Below, one piece after another: positions 8,383-17,312 of a DNA stretch of 64,000 nucleotides. Origin of the DNA: Hoeflea ulvae (GTDB lineage Bacteria; Pseudomonadota; Alphaproteobacteria; Rhizobiales; Rhizobiaceae); NCBI RefSeq assembly GCF_026619435.1, contig NZ_JAOVZQ010000001.1, positions 627,501 to 691,500 of the forward strand, written 5' to 3'. The notes beneath the pieces are model-generated. The model was not told the origin of the DNA, made no database searches, and saw nothing but the letters and a program-made list of their open reading frames with translations. How positions within the stretch are numbered: the stretch's first letter is position 1; each line of letters begins with the position of its first letter. The translations under genes and the position numbers were made by a program.

Positions 8383-10191
8383 TCAGTCGCCGATCTTCAG
8401 CGCCTCGATGAAGGCTTCCTGCGGGATGTCGACCTTGCCGAACTGGCGCATCTTCTTCTTGCCGGCCTTCTGCTTGTCCAAGAGCTTGCGCTTGCGCGTG
8501 GCGTCGCCGCCATAGCATTTTGCGGTCACGTCCTTGCGCATCGCCGAGATGGTCTCGCGCGCCACCACCTTGCCGCCGATGGCCGCCTGGATCGGGATCT
8601 TGAACATGTGCCGCGGGATCAGGTCCTTGAGCTTTTCGCACATCACCCGGCCGCGCTTTTCCGCCGCCGAACGGTGCACCAGCATCGACAGCGCATCCAC
8701 CGGCTCGTCATTGACCAGGATCGACATCCTGACCAGATCGCCTTCCTCATGGCCGGTGATCTGGTAGTCGAAGCTGGCATAGCCCTTGGAGATCGATTTC
8801 AGCCGGTCGTAGAAATCGAACACCACCTCGTTGAGCGGCAACTGATAGGTCACCATCGCCCGCTTGCCGACATAGGAGAGGTCGGTCTGGATGCCGCGCC
8901 GGTCCTGGCACAGTTTCAGGATCGCGCCGAGATACTCGTCCGGCGTCAGGATGGTGGCCTTGATCCACGGCTCCTCGATGCTCCTGATCTTGACCACATC
9001 GGGCATGTCGGCCGGATTGTGCAGCTCCAGCACATCGCCATTGGTCATGTTCATCCGGTAGACCACCGAGGGAGCGGTGGCGATGAGATCGAGATTGAAC
9101 TCGCGCTCGAGCCGCTCCTGGATGATTTCCAGATGCAGCAATCCAAGAAAGCCGCAGCGGAAGCCAAAGCCGAGGGCTGCCGAGGTTTCCATCTCGAACG
9201 AGAACGAGGCGTCATTGAGCCTGAGCTTGCCCATGGCGGCACGAAGATCCTCGAAATCTGCCGCATCGACCGGGAAGAGGCCACAGAACACGACGGGCTG
9301 TGCCGGCTTGAAGCCAGGCAGTGCCTGGGCGGTCGGGCGACGGTCTTCGGTGATGGTGTCACCGACGCGGGTGTCGGCCACTTCCTTGATCGAAGCGGTG
9401 ATGAAGCCGATTTCGCCCGGTCCGAGCGAGTCCATCGCCACCAGCTTGGGCGTGATCACGCCGACCCGCTCCACCGTGTAGCGGGCATCGGTGCCCATCA
9501 GGCGGATCTGCTGGCCCTTTTTCATTTCTCCGTCGATGACGCGCACCAGCACGATAACGCCGAGATAGGTGTCGTACCAGCTGTCGACCAGCATGGCCTT
9601 CAGCGGATCCGTGACCGTGCCGCCCTTCGGCGGCGGCAGCCGCTTGACGATGGCCTCCAGCACGTCGGGGATGCCGATGCCGGATTTGGCCGATATCATC
9701 ACCGCGTCGGAGGCGTCCAGTCCGATGACTTCCTCGATCTGTTCCTTGATCCGCTCGGGTTCTGCGGCCGGCAGGTCGATCTTGTTGAGCACCGGCACGA
9801 TCTCGTGATCGGCATCAAGTGCTGCATAGACATTGGCCAGCGTCTGCGCCTCGACGCCCTGGCTGGCGTCCACCACCAGCAGCGAGCCTTCGCAGGCGCG
9901 CAGCGAGCGCGACACTTCATAGGCAAAGTCGACATGGCCGGGCGTGTCGATCAGGTTGAGCACATACATCTCGCCGTCCTGGGCGGTGTAGTGCAGTCGC
10001 ACCGTCTGCGCCTTGATGGTGATGCCCCGTTCCTTCTCGATATCCATCGAGTCGAGCACCTGCTTGCTCATCTCGCGTTCGGCGAGGCCGCCGCAGGTCT
10101 GGATCAGACGATCGGCAAGGGTCGACTTGCCGTGGTCGATATGCGCGACGATGGAGAAATTGCGGATGTGGGAAAGGGGCGTGTTGCTCAT
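8383..10191 (-). CDS. lepA: Elongation factor 4 (LepA), ribosome back-translocating GTPase
   Basis: A 602-residue protein, the normal length for LepA. The G1 motif AHIDHGKST spans residues 16-24, followed by the switch region (ERGITIKAQ), DTPGH near 81-85 and NKID. The LepA-specific C-terminal domain ends with [12 protein letters not shown] and a lysine-rich stretch that binds tRNA and ribosome. I start at ATG 10191 (MSNTPLSH) because family homology begins there; the frame stays open 85 codons further upstream without similarity. LepA binds stalled or misassembled ribosomes and helps initiation and 30S maturation. It appears to be a single-gene unit. Confidence 0.97.
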   Translation of the reverse strand: MSNTPLSHIRNFSIVAHIDHGKSTLADRLIQTCGGLAEREMSKQVLDSMDIEKERGITIKAQTVRLHYTAQDGEMYVLNLIDTPGHVDFAYEVSRSLRACEGSLLVVDASQGVEAQTLANVYAALDADHEIVPVLNKIDLPAAEPERIKEQIEEVIGLDASDAVMISAKSGIGIPDVLEAIVKRLPPPKGGTVTDPLKAMLVDSWYDTYLGVIVLVRVIDGEMKKGQQIRLMGTDARYTVERVGVITPKLVAMDSLGPGEIGFITASIKEVADTRVGDTITEDRRPTAQALPGFKPAQPVVFCGLFPVDAADFEDLRAAMGKLRLNDASFSFEMETSAALGFGFRCGFLGLLHLEIIQERLEREFNLDLIATAPSVVYRMNMTNGDVLELHNPADMPDVVKIRSIEEPWIKATILTPDEYLGAILKLCQDRRGIQTDLSYVGKRAMVTYQLPLNEVVFDFYDRLKSISKGYASFDYQITGHEEGDLVRMSILVNDEPVDALSMLVHRSAAEKRGRVMCEKLKDLIPRHMFKIPIQAAIGGKVVARETISAMRKDVTAKCYGGDATRKRKLLDKQKAGKKKMRQFGKVDIPQEAFIEALKIGD

Positions 10192-10621
10192 AGGCCGCGA
10201 TTTAGCAGTCCTGCGGAAAAAGGCAATCGCGGAAAGCGCCGAATCTGTGGCGTTTGGGCCGTGATCGCATCCGAATGACGTCCATTCATGACATTGCCTG
10301 CCGGGGACGGCCTTTCGGCCGGCGGCGAACCGCTTCGCGCCATCTGGTTTGGGCCGGTCCTGCCGGCCGGAAAACCGCGCGCACCGAAGCTGAAACTCTC
10401 CGGCCGGCACTGTCTGGCGAAGACTGGCAGGCCATCCGCATTGCACCGACAGCAGAAAATAATGACTGCCATGCCTGCACCCGGCCCTTGACGGGACCGA
10501 ACTTTGCCAGCTCTATAAAACCCCTGCCTGAGCCGGTTTCGATGATGATATGCCGGGGGCGGCGTATTGTACAAAGATACAAGGCGTACCGGCAGGGTAG
10601 ATGATTGCAGGGGGCTGACAA
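10192..10621. other. Intergenic region at the left border of the polysaccharide locus
   Basis: This 430-bp stretch divides the divergent lepA and Wzz-like genes and should hold both promoters. No box pair with good spacing was found: TTGACG (10488) and TATAAA (10514) are 20 bp apart. An inverted repeat at 10567-10582 is listed separately. No gene is supported. Confidence 0.4.
10567..10582. promoter_or_regulatory. Inverted repeat TTGTA-N6-TACAA, possible operator
   Basis: TTGTA (10567-10571) and TACAA (10578-10582) flank six bases, 40 bp before the GTG start of the Wzz-like gene. The position fits an operator for the first gene of the locus, but the arms are short and no binding family is implied. 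Confidence 0.3.
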
Positions 10622-11293
10622 GTGTATGTAGGCAAGGATTCGGAAGAGCTCAGCATTATTGATGTTGTCCTGGCTCTCTGGCGCGGCAAATTTGTAATTC
10701 TGGGCATCACGGTGATCGCGCTGATCGCGGGCGCGGGTTTTGCTTCCCTGCAGAAGGACAGCTACCAGGTCTCCGTCGCCATACATTCCGATTTTGGCGG
10801 GTCCCTCGATGGAGGGGTATTGTTGGCCGAGCTTGGTCCGGGCTGGGCCCTGGGAGCCAATTGGCTGCCTGTTCCGAAAAAGGTCCGTACGGTCGTTGCG
10901 CCTGTGAGCGAAGGCGCGGACATATCTCCCTACGTGACAGAGGTGAGCCAGGCCGTGAATCGCGTGGCCGAGAGACAGGAGAAACTGACCGAAATCCAGA
11001 AGGACGTTCTTACCGAGAGACTGCCCTATGCGATGCGGGATTCCGATTCACTGGCTGTCACACTGTTCAATCTCGAGGTCTACAGTGCCCGGGTGGAAGC
11101 CGGGCAGGTCTTCGGCAAGGCGCTTGGCCCCGAAGAGAGCGACATGACCGGCATTTCCACAATTCCGGCCAGGACCGACAGGATTTTCCTGCTGGCAGCG
11201 GTTGTGGGATTCGGTCTCGGCTGTTTCATCGTACTGGCCGGCCATGCCGTGACCAATTACCGGCGCTGGAAAAAGGCCTCTCAACCTGCCTGA
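10622..11293 (+). CDS. Wzz-like chain-length / polysaccharide co-polymerase-type membrane protein
   Basis: A 223-residue protein with one membrane segment near residues 27-46, a mostly periplasmic middle, and a second segment near 190-212, ending in a short basic tail (RRWKKASQPA). This two-helix layout with a DVVLALWRGKF start resembles Wzz-type co-polymerases that set polymer length, but the protein is shorter than classical Wzz (over 300 residues) and its middle is not clearly similar. GTG start at 10622 behind CAGGGGG. It is the first gene of the all-forward polysaccharide locus, which supports the role. Confidence 0.6.
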   Translation: MYVGKDSEELSIIDVVLALWRGKFVILGITVIALIAGAGFASLQKDSYQVSVAIHSDFGGSLDGGVLLAELGPGWALGANWLPVPKKVRTVVAPVSEGADISPYVTEVSQAVNRVAERQEKLTEIQKDVLTERLPYAMRDSDSLAVTLFNLEVYSARVEAGQVFGKALGPEESDMTGISTIPARTDRIFLLAAVVGFGLGCFIVLAGHAVTNYRRWKKASQPA

Positions 11294-11405
11294 CCCGGCA
11301 TCTTTCTTCCCATTTTGAAAGCCGGGCGTATCTGCCACGACTGCCCGCCGGCCGGTCCCAGACAGCATTGTGCTGCGAGTTGCACAGCCCGGCAAAGGCT
11401 GTTAA

Positions 11406-11710
11406 CTGCCTGCCCTGATCTGCGGCGGGGCCACCATCCACGTGGTCGATCGGCTCGGGCAGCGCGAAGGCGAGCATCTCCCGCCGGGTGCGCATTGGCA
11501 TGACGACCCCCAACCGCCGCCTATGGCTGCGATCTCGTCGTCATCCTGACCGAATGGAGCGATTTTGTCGGTCTCGACTTCAAGGCGCTGGCTGCGGTAA
11601 TGGCGGTGCCGCACATGGCGGATCTGAGAAATGTCTATGCGCCCGGGGACGTCGAAAATGTCGGTTTCACACGCTATTACGGGGTCGGGCGCGCCCGTGC
11701 GCCGGTTTGA
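11406..11710 (+). pseudogene. Remnant of UDP-glucose 6-dehydrogenase (C-terminal part, frameshifted)
   Basis: No start codon and no intact frame. In one frame (11406 to about 11510) the translation PALICGGATIHVVD then GEHLPPGAHWHDDP matches the region around GA-x-I-x-YDP of UDP-glucose dehydrogenases. In the next frame (about 11510-11707) TAAYGCDLVVILTEWSDF, ADLRNVYAP and the final GF-x-YYGVGR match the enzyme's C-terminus, ending at TGA 11708. The two pieces join if one C is restored to the C-run at 11507-11511. A stop (TAA 11403) bounds it upstream, so only about the last 100 residues survive. UDP-glucuronate for the decarboxylase at 30056 must come from another gene. Confidence 0.8.
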
Positions 11711-11807
11711 ACAGGATATGGCTGTGCCGCGTCAGGAACATTTCCCGCGTACCGGCGCATATGATACTGGATGGATCATCAATGTCTGAATCGGACGTAG
11801 CATCACG

Positions 11808-12932
11808 ATGAAATACTGTTACCAGTGCCTTCAACCCGACACCAGGCCCAACACCCGGTTCACCGAAACCGGACTGTGCCCGGCATGCAATTATTGGCAG
11901 CAGCACAAGCAGATCGACTGGGACGAGCGCACCGAGATCCTGCTGGAGATTGTCGAGGAATATCGCAATCCCGATGCGCAGTATGACTGCATCATCGGTG
12001 TTTCCGGCGGCAAGGACAGCACCCGCCAGGCGGTCTGGGTCAGGGACAAGCTGGGGCTGCGGCCGTTGCTGGTCTGCCTGTCCTACCCGCCGCAGCAAGT
12101 TACCCAGCTCGGTGTCGACAACCTCTCCAACCTGATCGAGCTCGGCTTTGACGTGATCCAGTGCTGCCCCGGTCCGCAGACCTGGCGCCAGTTGATGGGT
12201 GTGGCGTTCGAGAATTTCGCCAACTGGGCGAAGGCCACGGAAATGGCGCTGTTTTCCGCCGTGCCGCGGCTGGCGATCGACTACAAGATCCCGCTGATCC
12301 TCTGGGGTGAAAATCCCGGCCTGCAGCTTGGCGATCTCGGAACGCTCGGCCGCACCGGCTATGACGGCAACAATCTGCGCAACATGAACACCCTGGCGGG
12401 TGGCGACAGGGACTGGATGCTGGCCACCGGGCTGTCGGAGAAGGACCTGATCCCCTACGACTATCCGACAATCGACGAGTTCGAGCAGCATGGTATCCAG
12501 GTGATCTATCTGGGATGGTTCCTGGGCGACTGGTCGCTGCTCAACAACGGCATGATCTCGGGGTTGAGCGGATTGAGGTTCCGGCATGATCCGCCCGAAA
12601 ACACGGGTGACCTTTACGGGGTGACGGCGCTTGACGAGGACTGGGTGACGCTCAACCAGATGATCAAGTACTACAAGTTCGGCTTTGGCCGTGCGACGGA
12701 CTATGCCAATGAAATGATCCGGCTCGGCACGGTCGACCGGAAGACGGGAATTGAGCTGGTGCAGAAATATGACGGCATGTGTTCGGACACCTATATCCAG
12801 AACTTCTGCGACTATATCGGCATCACGCCGACGGCGTTCTGGGAGAAGATCCTCGCGGTGACCAACAAGGACCTGTTCGACGTCTCGGGCAATCAGATCA
12901 AACCGAAATTCACCGTCGGCGAGGGGCTATGA
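11808..12932 (+). CDS. N-acetyl sugar amidotransferase (PseA/WbpG family), PP-loop intact
   Basis: A 374-residue protein. Two cysteine pairs (CYQC at 4-7 and CPAC near 25-28) suggest a zinc knuckle, followed by the ATP-pyrophosphatase loop GVSGGKDST near residue 64-72. This family activates a sugar N-acetyl group with ATP and uses ammonia from a HisH/HisF-like pair to make an acetamidino group, as in WbpG of P. aeruginosa and PseA of Campylobacter. Its stop overlaps the hisH-like start by four bases, and a diverged paralogue follows hisF. With the pseudaminic acid genes downstream, an amidino pseudaminic acid is the likely product; acceptor specificity is inference. Confidence 0.87.
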   Translation: MKYCYQCLQPDTRPNTRFTETGLCPACNYWQQHKQIDWDERTEILLEIVEEYRNPDAQYDCIIGVSGGKDSTRQAVWVRDKLGLRPLLVCLSYPPQQVTQLGVDNLSNLIELGFDVIQCCPGPQTWRQLMGVAFENFANWAKATEMALFSAVPRLAIDYKIPLILWGENPGLQLGDLGTLGRTGYDGNNLRNMNTLAGGDRDWMLATGLSEKDLIPYDYPTIDEFEQHGIQVIYLGWFLGDWSLLNNGMISGLSGLRFRHDPPENTGDLYGVTALDEDWVTLNQMIKYYKFGFGRATDYANEMIRLGTVDRKTGIELVQKYDGMCSDTYIQNFCDYIGITPTAFWEKILAVTNKDLFDVSGNQIKPKFTVGEGL

Positions 12933-13575
12933 CTGAAGACAATCCGGGTTCCGTCCGCCCCTGCATCGGCCTGATCGATTACAAGGCCGGCAATATCGCC
13001 TCATTGCGCGGAGCGCTGGAGCGGCATGGCTTCAAGGTCATCGTGTCCGACAGCGCTTCCGCCCTGGACCGGGCCGATGCGCTGGTTCTGCCCGGCGTCG
13101 GGTCGGCCCAGGTCGCCATGCAGACGTTGCGCGACAACGGCCTGGACCGCTACATCGCCGACTGTTTCAGGTCCGGCACCCGGCCGATGCTCGGCATATG
13201 CCTGGGCATGCAGCTGATGTTTGACCGGTCGGAGGAAGGCCCCACCGAGACGCTGGGCCTGTTGCCCGGCACGGTCAGCCGCTTCGCCGACAATGGCTGC
13301 CATGTCGGCTGGGATGTCACCCGGACGCTGGCAGACGACTGCGACGAGCCAAGCTGGGCGCGGGCAGCGTTCTATTTCAACCATTCCTATTACGTGCCCG
13401 CCGACCCGGACTACACGATTGCCGAAGTGTCCGGCGACGACAATGTGCCGATGGCCGCTATCGTCCAGAAGGGCTGCTTTACCGGGGTGCAGTTCCATCC
13501 CGAAAAAGCCAGGCCGCCGGCGCGACGCTGCTCGCCCGGCTGCTGGGCAATGCAAGAGGAGAGCCACATGCTTAA
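12929..13575 (+). CDS. hisH: HisH-like glutamine amidotransferase, frameshifted near the 3' end
   Basis: Class I glutaminase: DYKAGN near residue 17-22, nucleophile Cys91 in GICLGMQ and the His190/Glu192 pair in FHPEK, so the triad is complete. It would deliver ammonia through the HisF-like partner to the amidotransferases, not to histidine synthesis. At 13503-13507 (five A's after GAA) the frame moves: as written, translation runs on in frame into hisF, making one 480-residue chain. With one extra A the normal ending SQAAGATLLARLLGN appears and stops at TAA 13573, overlapping the hisF ATG. Hence a one-base deletion, a sequencing error or a natural HisH-HisF fusion like that of eukaryotes. 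Start overlaps the previous stop (ATGA). Confidence 0.8.
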
Positions 13576-14371
13576 GCGGCTGATTGGCGTCATCACCGTC
13601 AAGGACGGTTGGGCAGTCCAGTCGATGGGCTATGGCCGGTACCTGCCGCTTGGCCGGCCGGAAATCCTGGCGGAAAACTATGACCGATGGTTTCTCGACG
13701 AGATTCTGATCCTGTCGATCGACCGGACCACGAAAGGCCTCGGCCCCGATTTCGAGACCATCCGCAAGATCGGCGCGCGCCGGCTGGTGACGCCGCTGGC
13801 CTATGGTGGCGGGATCTCGAATGCCGCACAGGCGCTCGACATTGTCCATGCCGGGGCTGACCGGCTCTGCTGTGAAACCGCCTTTGATGCGGAAAGCCCC
13901 GACAGGCAGGCACAGCAGGCCGCGCTCGAGGCAATTCGCGATGCTGTCGGTGTCCAGGCCATGTTGCGGGTCATGCCGCTCGAGAAGGCCGACGACGGCA
14001 CCATTGTCAGGTTCGATTACCGTAGCCGCCAGACCCGCCCGCTGCTGGTCACCGAGATCCAGGCGCAGAGTGCGCTGTTTTCCGAGTTGATCCTTGTCGA
14101 TCGCCGCGGAGAGGGTGGACTGGCGACCTTCGACCCGGCGCTGCTTGAGCCCTTCGCCGGCAGCCATCTGCAGATTGTCGCATTTGGCGGCATCACCGAG
14201 CGTGATCAGGTCGCAGACCTGCTGGGCCGGGACAATGTTTCCGCCGTCGCGGTCGGCAATTCGCTGAGCTACAGGGAGATGGCCAACCGAACCCTGATTG
14301 CCCCCGGCTCGATCGACGACACCCGTTTCATAACCTATGGCGTCGAGACGCGAGGAGCGCGGCAATGGTGA
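13568..14371 (+). CDS. hisF: HisF-like partner subunit of sugar amidotransferase
   Basis: A 267-residue (beta-alpha)8 barrel protein similar to imidazole glycerol phosphate synthase HisF, with AYGGGIS and VAFGGIT phosphate-binding loops. The usual LDVKDG near the N-terminus, whose first Asp is catalytic in HisF, is ITVKDG here, so cyclase activity is doubtful. Such HisF2 paralogues accompany WbpG/PseA enzymes and are thought to pass ammonia from the glutaminase. The start ATG 13568 lies behind AGAGGAGA. As the sequence stands it is also fused in frame to the hisH-like gene. Its last bases overlap the next start (ATG 14365, TGA 14369). Confidence 0.87.
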   Translation: MLKRLIGVITVKDGWAVQSMGYGRYLPLGRPEILAENYDRWFLDEILILSIDRTTKGLGPDFETIRKIGARRLVTPLAYGGGISNAAQALDIVHAGADRLCCETAFDAESPDRQAQQAALEAIRDAVGVQAMLRVMPLEKADDGTIVRFDYRSRQTRPLLVTEIQAQSALFSELILVDRRGEGGLATFDPALLEPFAGSHLQIVAFGGITERDQVADLLGRDNVSAVAVGNSLSYREMANRTLIAPGSIDDTRFITYGVETRGARQW

Positions 14372-15657
14372 TTACGTGCAAACGCTGCCTCTATACCGAG
14401 AACCATGCGCTGGGGATCGTCTTCGATGACGAAGGCATCTGTTCGGGCTGCCGGATCCACGAGGAGAAGGACAGCCTCGACTGGGACAAACGCTGGACGA
14501 AGCTGGAGCAGGTGGTCGAACCCTATCGCCGCAAGGACGCACAATATGACTGCATCGTCCCGGTCACCGGCGCCAAGGACGGGCATTTCATTCTCGATCT
14601 CGTGGTCAACCGTCTTGGCCTGACGCCGCTCGTGGTGTCCTACAACAAGTTCTTCAACACCCCCGAAGGCATCGCCAATCTGGCCAATCTGCGGATCAAG
14701 TTCAACGTCGACTTCCAGCTGAAGAACGTGAACCCCCATGTGGTGAAGCGAATTTCCAAGCACACGCTCTATCGCTACGGCAACATGTACTGGCCGGCCC
14801 TGGCCGGCGAGACCGTGTTCCCGGTGCAGGTGGCGGTGATGATGAAGATCCCGCTGATCATCTGGGGCGCGCATCAGGGGCTCGAACAGGTCGGCATGTT
14901 CTCGCATGAACACGAGGTCGAGATGTCGCGGCGATACCGGAAGGATCACGATCTTTTCGGCACCGAGGCGCGCGACCTGACCCAGGCCTGGTCCGATGTG
15001 ACCGACGAAGATACGCTGAACTACCGGTATCCGGCCTTTTCCGACATCGAAGCGCTGCAATTGCGCGGCATCTATCTGGGCAATTACGTCCGCTGGGATC
15101 CGCTGGCCCAACATCTCGACATGGTTGCCCGCCACGATTACCAGGGCCGGTGGCAGGCGCGCACCTTTGATATCTACGACCATGCCGATTGCTACGCCTA
15201 TCCGGGGCTGCATGATGTGCTGAAATATTTCAAGCACGGCTACTCCAAGGTCCGGGACCAGGCCAGCAGGGAGATCCGCTTCGGCCGGCTGGATCGCGCG
15301 CAGGCCGCGGCCCTGGTGTCCTATTACGAATCGCGCGAACCTGCAGACATGGATCTGCTTGCCAATTGGCTGGGCGTGCCGGAAGCCACGTTGAAGATGG
15401 TCGTCAACCGGCACCGCAACGACAGGATCTGGGACGAGGTCTCGCCAAACCGCTGGGTCAGGCGCCCGGGGACCGGCGCGGCCGAGGAACTGGAAGATAT
15501 CGGCGGCATTCCGGCGTCCCAGCCGGAGCTTCCGTGGAGCCAGCCGGGCTGTTCAACCCACTGCAAGGATGCCGAACGCAAGCTGATCACCGTCGGACGG
15601 GGGGTAAAATATCCGCTGCCGCCGCCGCTTCCGGAGGATGAGGGCGGATATCTATGA
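14365..15657 (+). CDS. Second PseA/WbpG-like amidotransferase paralogue with altered PP-loop
   Basis: A 430-residue relative of the protein at 11808, sharing the layout: cysteine pairs CKRC and CSGC, then YDCIVPVTGAKDG where the paralogue has YDCIIGVSGGKDS. The pyrophosphatase signature is therefore changed at three of six positions (S to T, second G to A, last S to G), which may weaken ATP use or alter the donor. It also has about 55 extra C-terminal residues with two cysteines (CSTHC) and a proline-rich end. Coupled to hisF by overlap. It could be a second specificity, a structural partner of the first enzyme, or an inactive copy. Confidence 0.8.
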   Translation: MVITCKRCLYTENHALGIVFDDEGICSGCRIHEEKDSLDWDKRWTKLEQVVEPYRRKDAQYDCIVPVTGAKDGHFILDLVVNRLGLTPLVVSYNKFFNTPEGIANLANLRIKFNVDFQLKNVNPHVVKRISKHTLYRYGNMYWPALAGETVFPVQVAVMMKIPLIIWGAHQGLEQVGMFSHEHEVEMSRRYRKDHDLFGTEARDLTQAWSDVTDEDTLNYRYPAFSDIEALQLRGIYLGNYVRWDPLAQHLDMVARHDYQGRWQARTFDIYDHADCYAYPGLHDVLKYFKHGYSKVRDQASREIRFGRLDRAQAAALVSYYESREPADMDLLANWLGVPEATLKMVVNRHRNDRIWDEVSPNRWVRRPGTGAAEELEDIGGIPASQPELPWSQPGCSTHCKDAERKLITVGRGVKYPLPPPLPEDEGGYL

Positions 15658-15754
15658 GACTGGAATTCCGCATGTTTGACGCCGGCGCAGGTGACTGCCG
15701 CGCCGGCAGGCCCTGCTTTCACACCCATTTTTCGCATTGGATCGGCCAGACCGG

Positions 15755-17227
15755 ATGACACAGATGAAAAAGACGGTTCTTTGTTTTTCCCGCTCCTACC
15801 TGTCGGTGCTGCTGCCGCGGCTGCTGGCCGAGGACAAGGACATCGAGGCGCTGCACATCGTCCAGACCGACGAGGAAGAGCGCAACATCGTCGCCCTTGG
15901 CCAGAAGGTCGTGCTCAATCTGGGCAAGATCAGCAGGGAAGCCGTGCGTTCAAAGGACAGCCCGGTGTGGCGGGAACCGGCGGACATGCGCAGCCTGACC
16001 GGCTTTGATTTTTCCCCGATCTATGCGGATCGATACCTGCCGGAATTTCCGCAAGAGACACGTCAGCGGATCGCCGGCGCCATTCAGGCCGGTTTCGAGG
16101 AAATCTTTGCCAGCCACCGGATCGCCGGCGTGCTGTCGGAACCGGTGGCGCTGTTTCCGACCCACTACCTGCTGTATCTGTGCAAGAAGCATGACGCCCG
16201 ACCGCTTTACTGGGCCAACACCTATTTCCCGGGGCACTTCTATTTCACCCACACCATCAACATGGTCAATCCGGTGCGGCGGGACGTGCCGGAGGCGCTT
16301 GATGAAGACGGCCCGCTGGTCAGCGAGATCCGCAGCTATCTGGAAAAAGTGGCGTCCGACGAGGCCGGTCCGGTCTATCACCACAAGTTTTCCAAGGGAA
16401 AACAGTCCGGATGGTCCTATTTCCGCCAGCGCAAGGGCATGGACGCCCTCGTGCTGTCCCCGGGACTGGTGTCGAAAGGCCTGCAGATCGCCCGCTGGGG
16501 ACGGGCGCAATCGCTCAAGGCGCTGTTTCCGCGCACCGGCGACTATATCAGCGCGGCATCGGCTGCGGAGCACCGCTTCTATCTGCGCAATCAGTTCTAC
16601 AGCCTGTCGCATTACGATGAAGCGCCCGGCGTCTTCGATGCCGGCAATGTCTTCTTCCCGCTGCAATACGAGCCGGAAGCCTCGCTGCTCTACGCCGCAC
16701 CCTGGGCGCGCAACCAGTTTGCGGTGATCGAATCCATCCTGCAGGCGCTGCCGGAAGGCAAGCTCCTGTGGGTCAAGGAACACCCCAACCAGTTCGGTCC
16801 GCTGTCCGGTCCGGCCTGGCAGGCGCTGCGACGGCGCTATTCCAATCTGCGGCTGATCTTCGGCCGGGAAAACGGCAGGCACCTGATCCAGCGCTGCAGC
16901 CTGGCAATCGCGATCTCGTCGACGGCGGGTCTCGATGCGCTGATCTTCGGCCGCAAATGCTTCGTCCTGGGGGACAGCTACTACCAGGATTTCCCCGATG
17001 CGGTGCGGATCGGCAGCACGCGCCATCTTGCCGCAGCCCTCAACGACATGACGAACTATGTTGAAGAAAACCGCCGAGGTGATATTGCAGCTCTGACGCG
17101 TGCGCTCGGCAAGTTCGCCCGCTTCACCCATCCCGGTGACCCGCAGCCGAGCAACGAACTCTACGTTGCGGAAAATCTCGATGCCCTGCGGCGGGCAATC
17201 CGGTCGGAATTGGCAATCGAGGGCTGA
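15755..17227 (+). CDS. Capsule-type polysaccharide synthesis protein (KpsC/KpsS-like C-terminal half)
   Basis: A 490-residue soluble protein. The C-terminal third resembles the Capsule_synth family: WVKEHPNQFG near residue 340, then SLAIAISSTAGLDALIFGRK near 385-400 and a following LGDSYYQDF, matching the KEHP and STxGxEAL elements of KpsC/KpsS proteins that act on Kdo-like acids. The N-terminal part (TVLCFSRSYLSVLLPRLLAE) looks like the first strand and helix of a GT-B fold. A glycosyltransferase for a nonulosonic acid such as pseudaminate is a reasonable guess. Start choice: ATG 15755, with ATG 15764 possible. Confidence 0.65.
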   Translation: MTQMKKTVLCFSRSYLSVLLPRLLAEDKDIEALHIVQTDEEERNIVALGQKVVLNLGKISREAVRSKDSPVWREPADMRSLTGFDFSPIYADRYLPEFPQETRQRIAGAIQAGFEEIFASHRIAGVLSEPVALFPTHYLLYLCKKHDARPLYWANTYFPGHFYFTHTINMVNPVRRDVPEALDEDGPLVSEIRSYLEKVASDEAGPVYHHKFSKGKQSGWSYFRQRKGMDALVLSPGLVSKGLQIARWGRAQSLKALFPRTGDYISAASAAEHRFYLRNQFYSLSHYDEAPGVFDAGNVFFPLQYEPEASLLYAAPWARNQFAVIESILQALPEGKLLWVKEHPNQFGPLSGPAWQALRRRYSNLRLIFGRENGRHLIQRCSLAIAISSTAGLDALIFGRKCFVLGDSYYQDFPDAVRIGSTRHLAAALNDMTNYVEENRRGDIAALTRALGKFARFTHPGDPQPSNELYVAENLDALRRAIRSELAIEG

Positions 17228-17312
17228 GAGGCTAGATCTGTTCTGCGGATTTGCACGCGATGGCCGAGAAGACGGCGATGATACCTAGGACACGAAACAA
17301 GGGGTTCCCACA

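Noticed and set aside
8608..10278. 556-codon open frame on the plus strand
   Set aside because: It is the antisense of lepA; high GC at third codon positions keeps the opposite frame open. Its translation is histidine/aspartate/arginine-rich without family motifs.
10488..10519. Promoter TTGACG / TATAAA before the Wzz-like gene
   Set aside because: The spacer is 20 bp, outside the usual 16-18; not listed as a promoter.
13001..14365. 454-codon open frame on the minus strand
   Set aside because: Mirror of the hisH/hisF-like genes, which have clear active-site motifs.
12929..14371. Annotating one natural HisH-HisF fusion gene
   Set aside because: The restored -1 frame gives a canonical HisH end and stop overlapping the hisF start with its own ribosome site, so two genes with a frameshift is the simpler reading; the fusion is kept as a finding.
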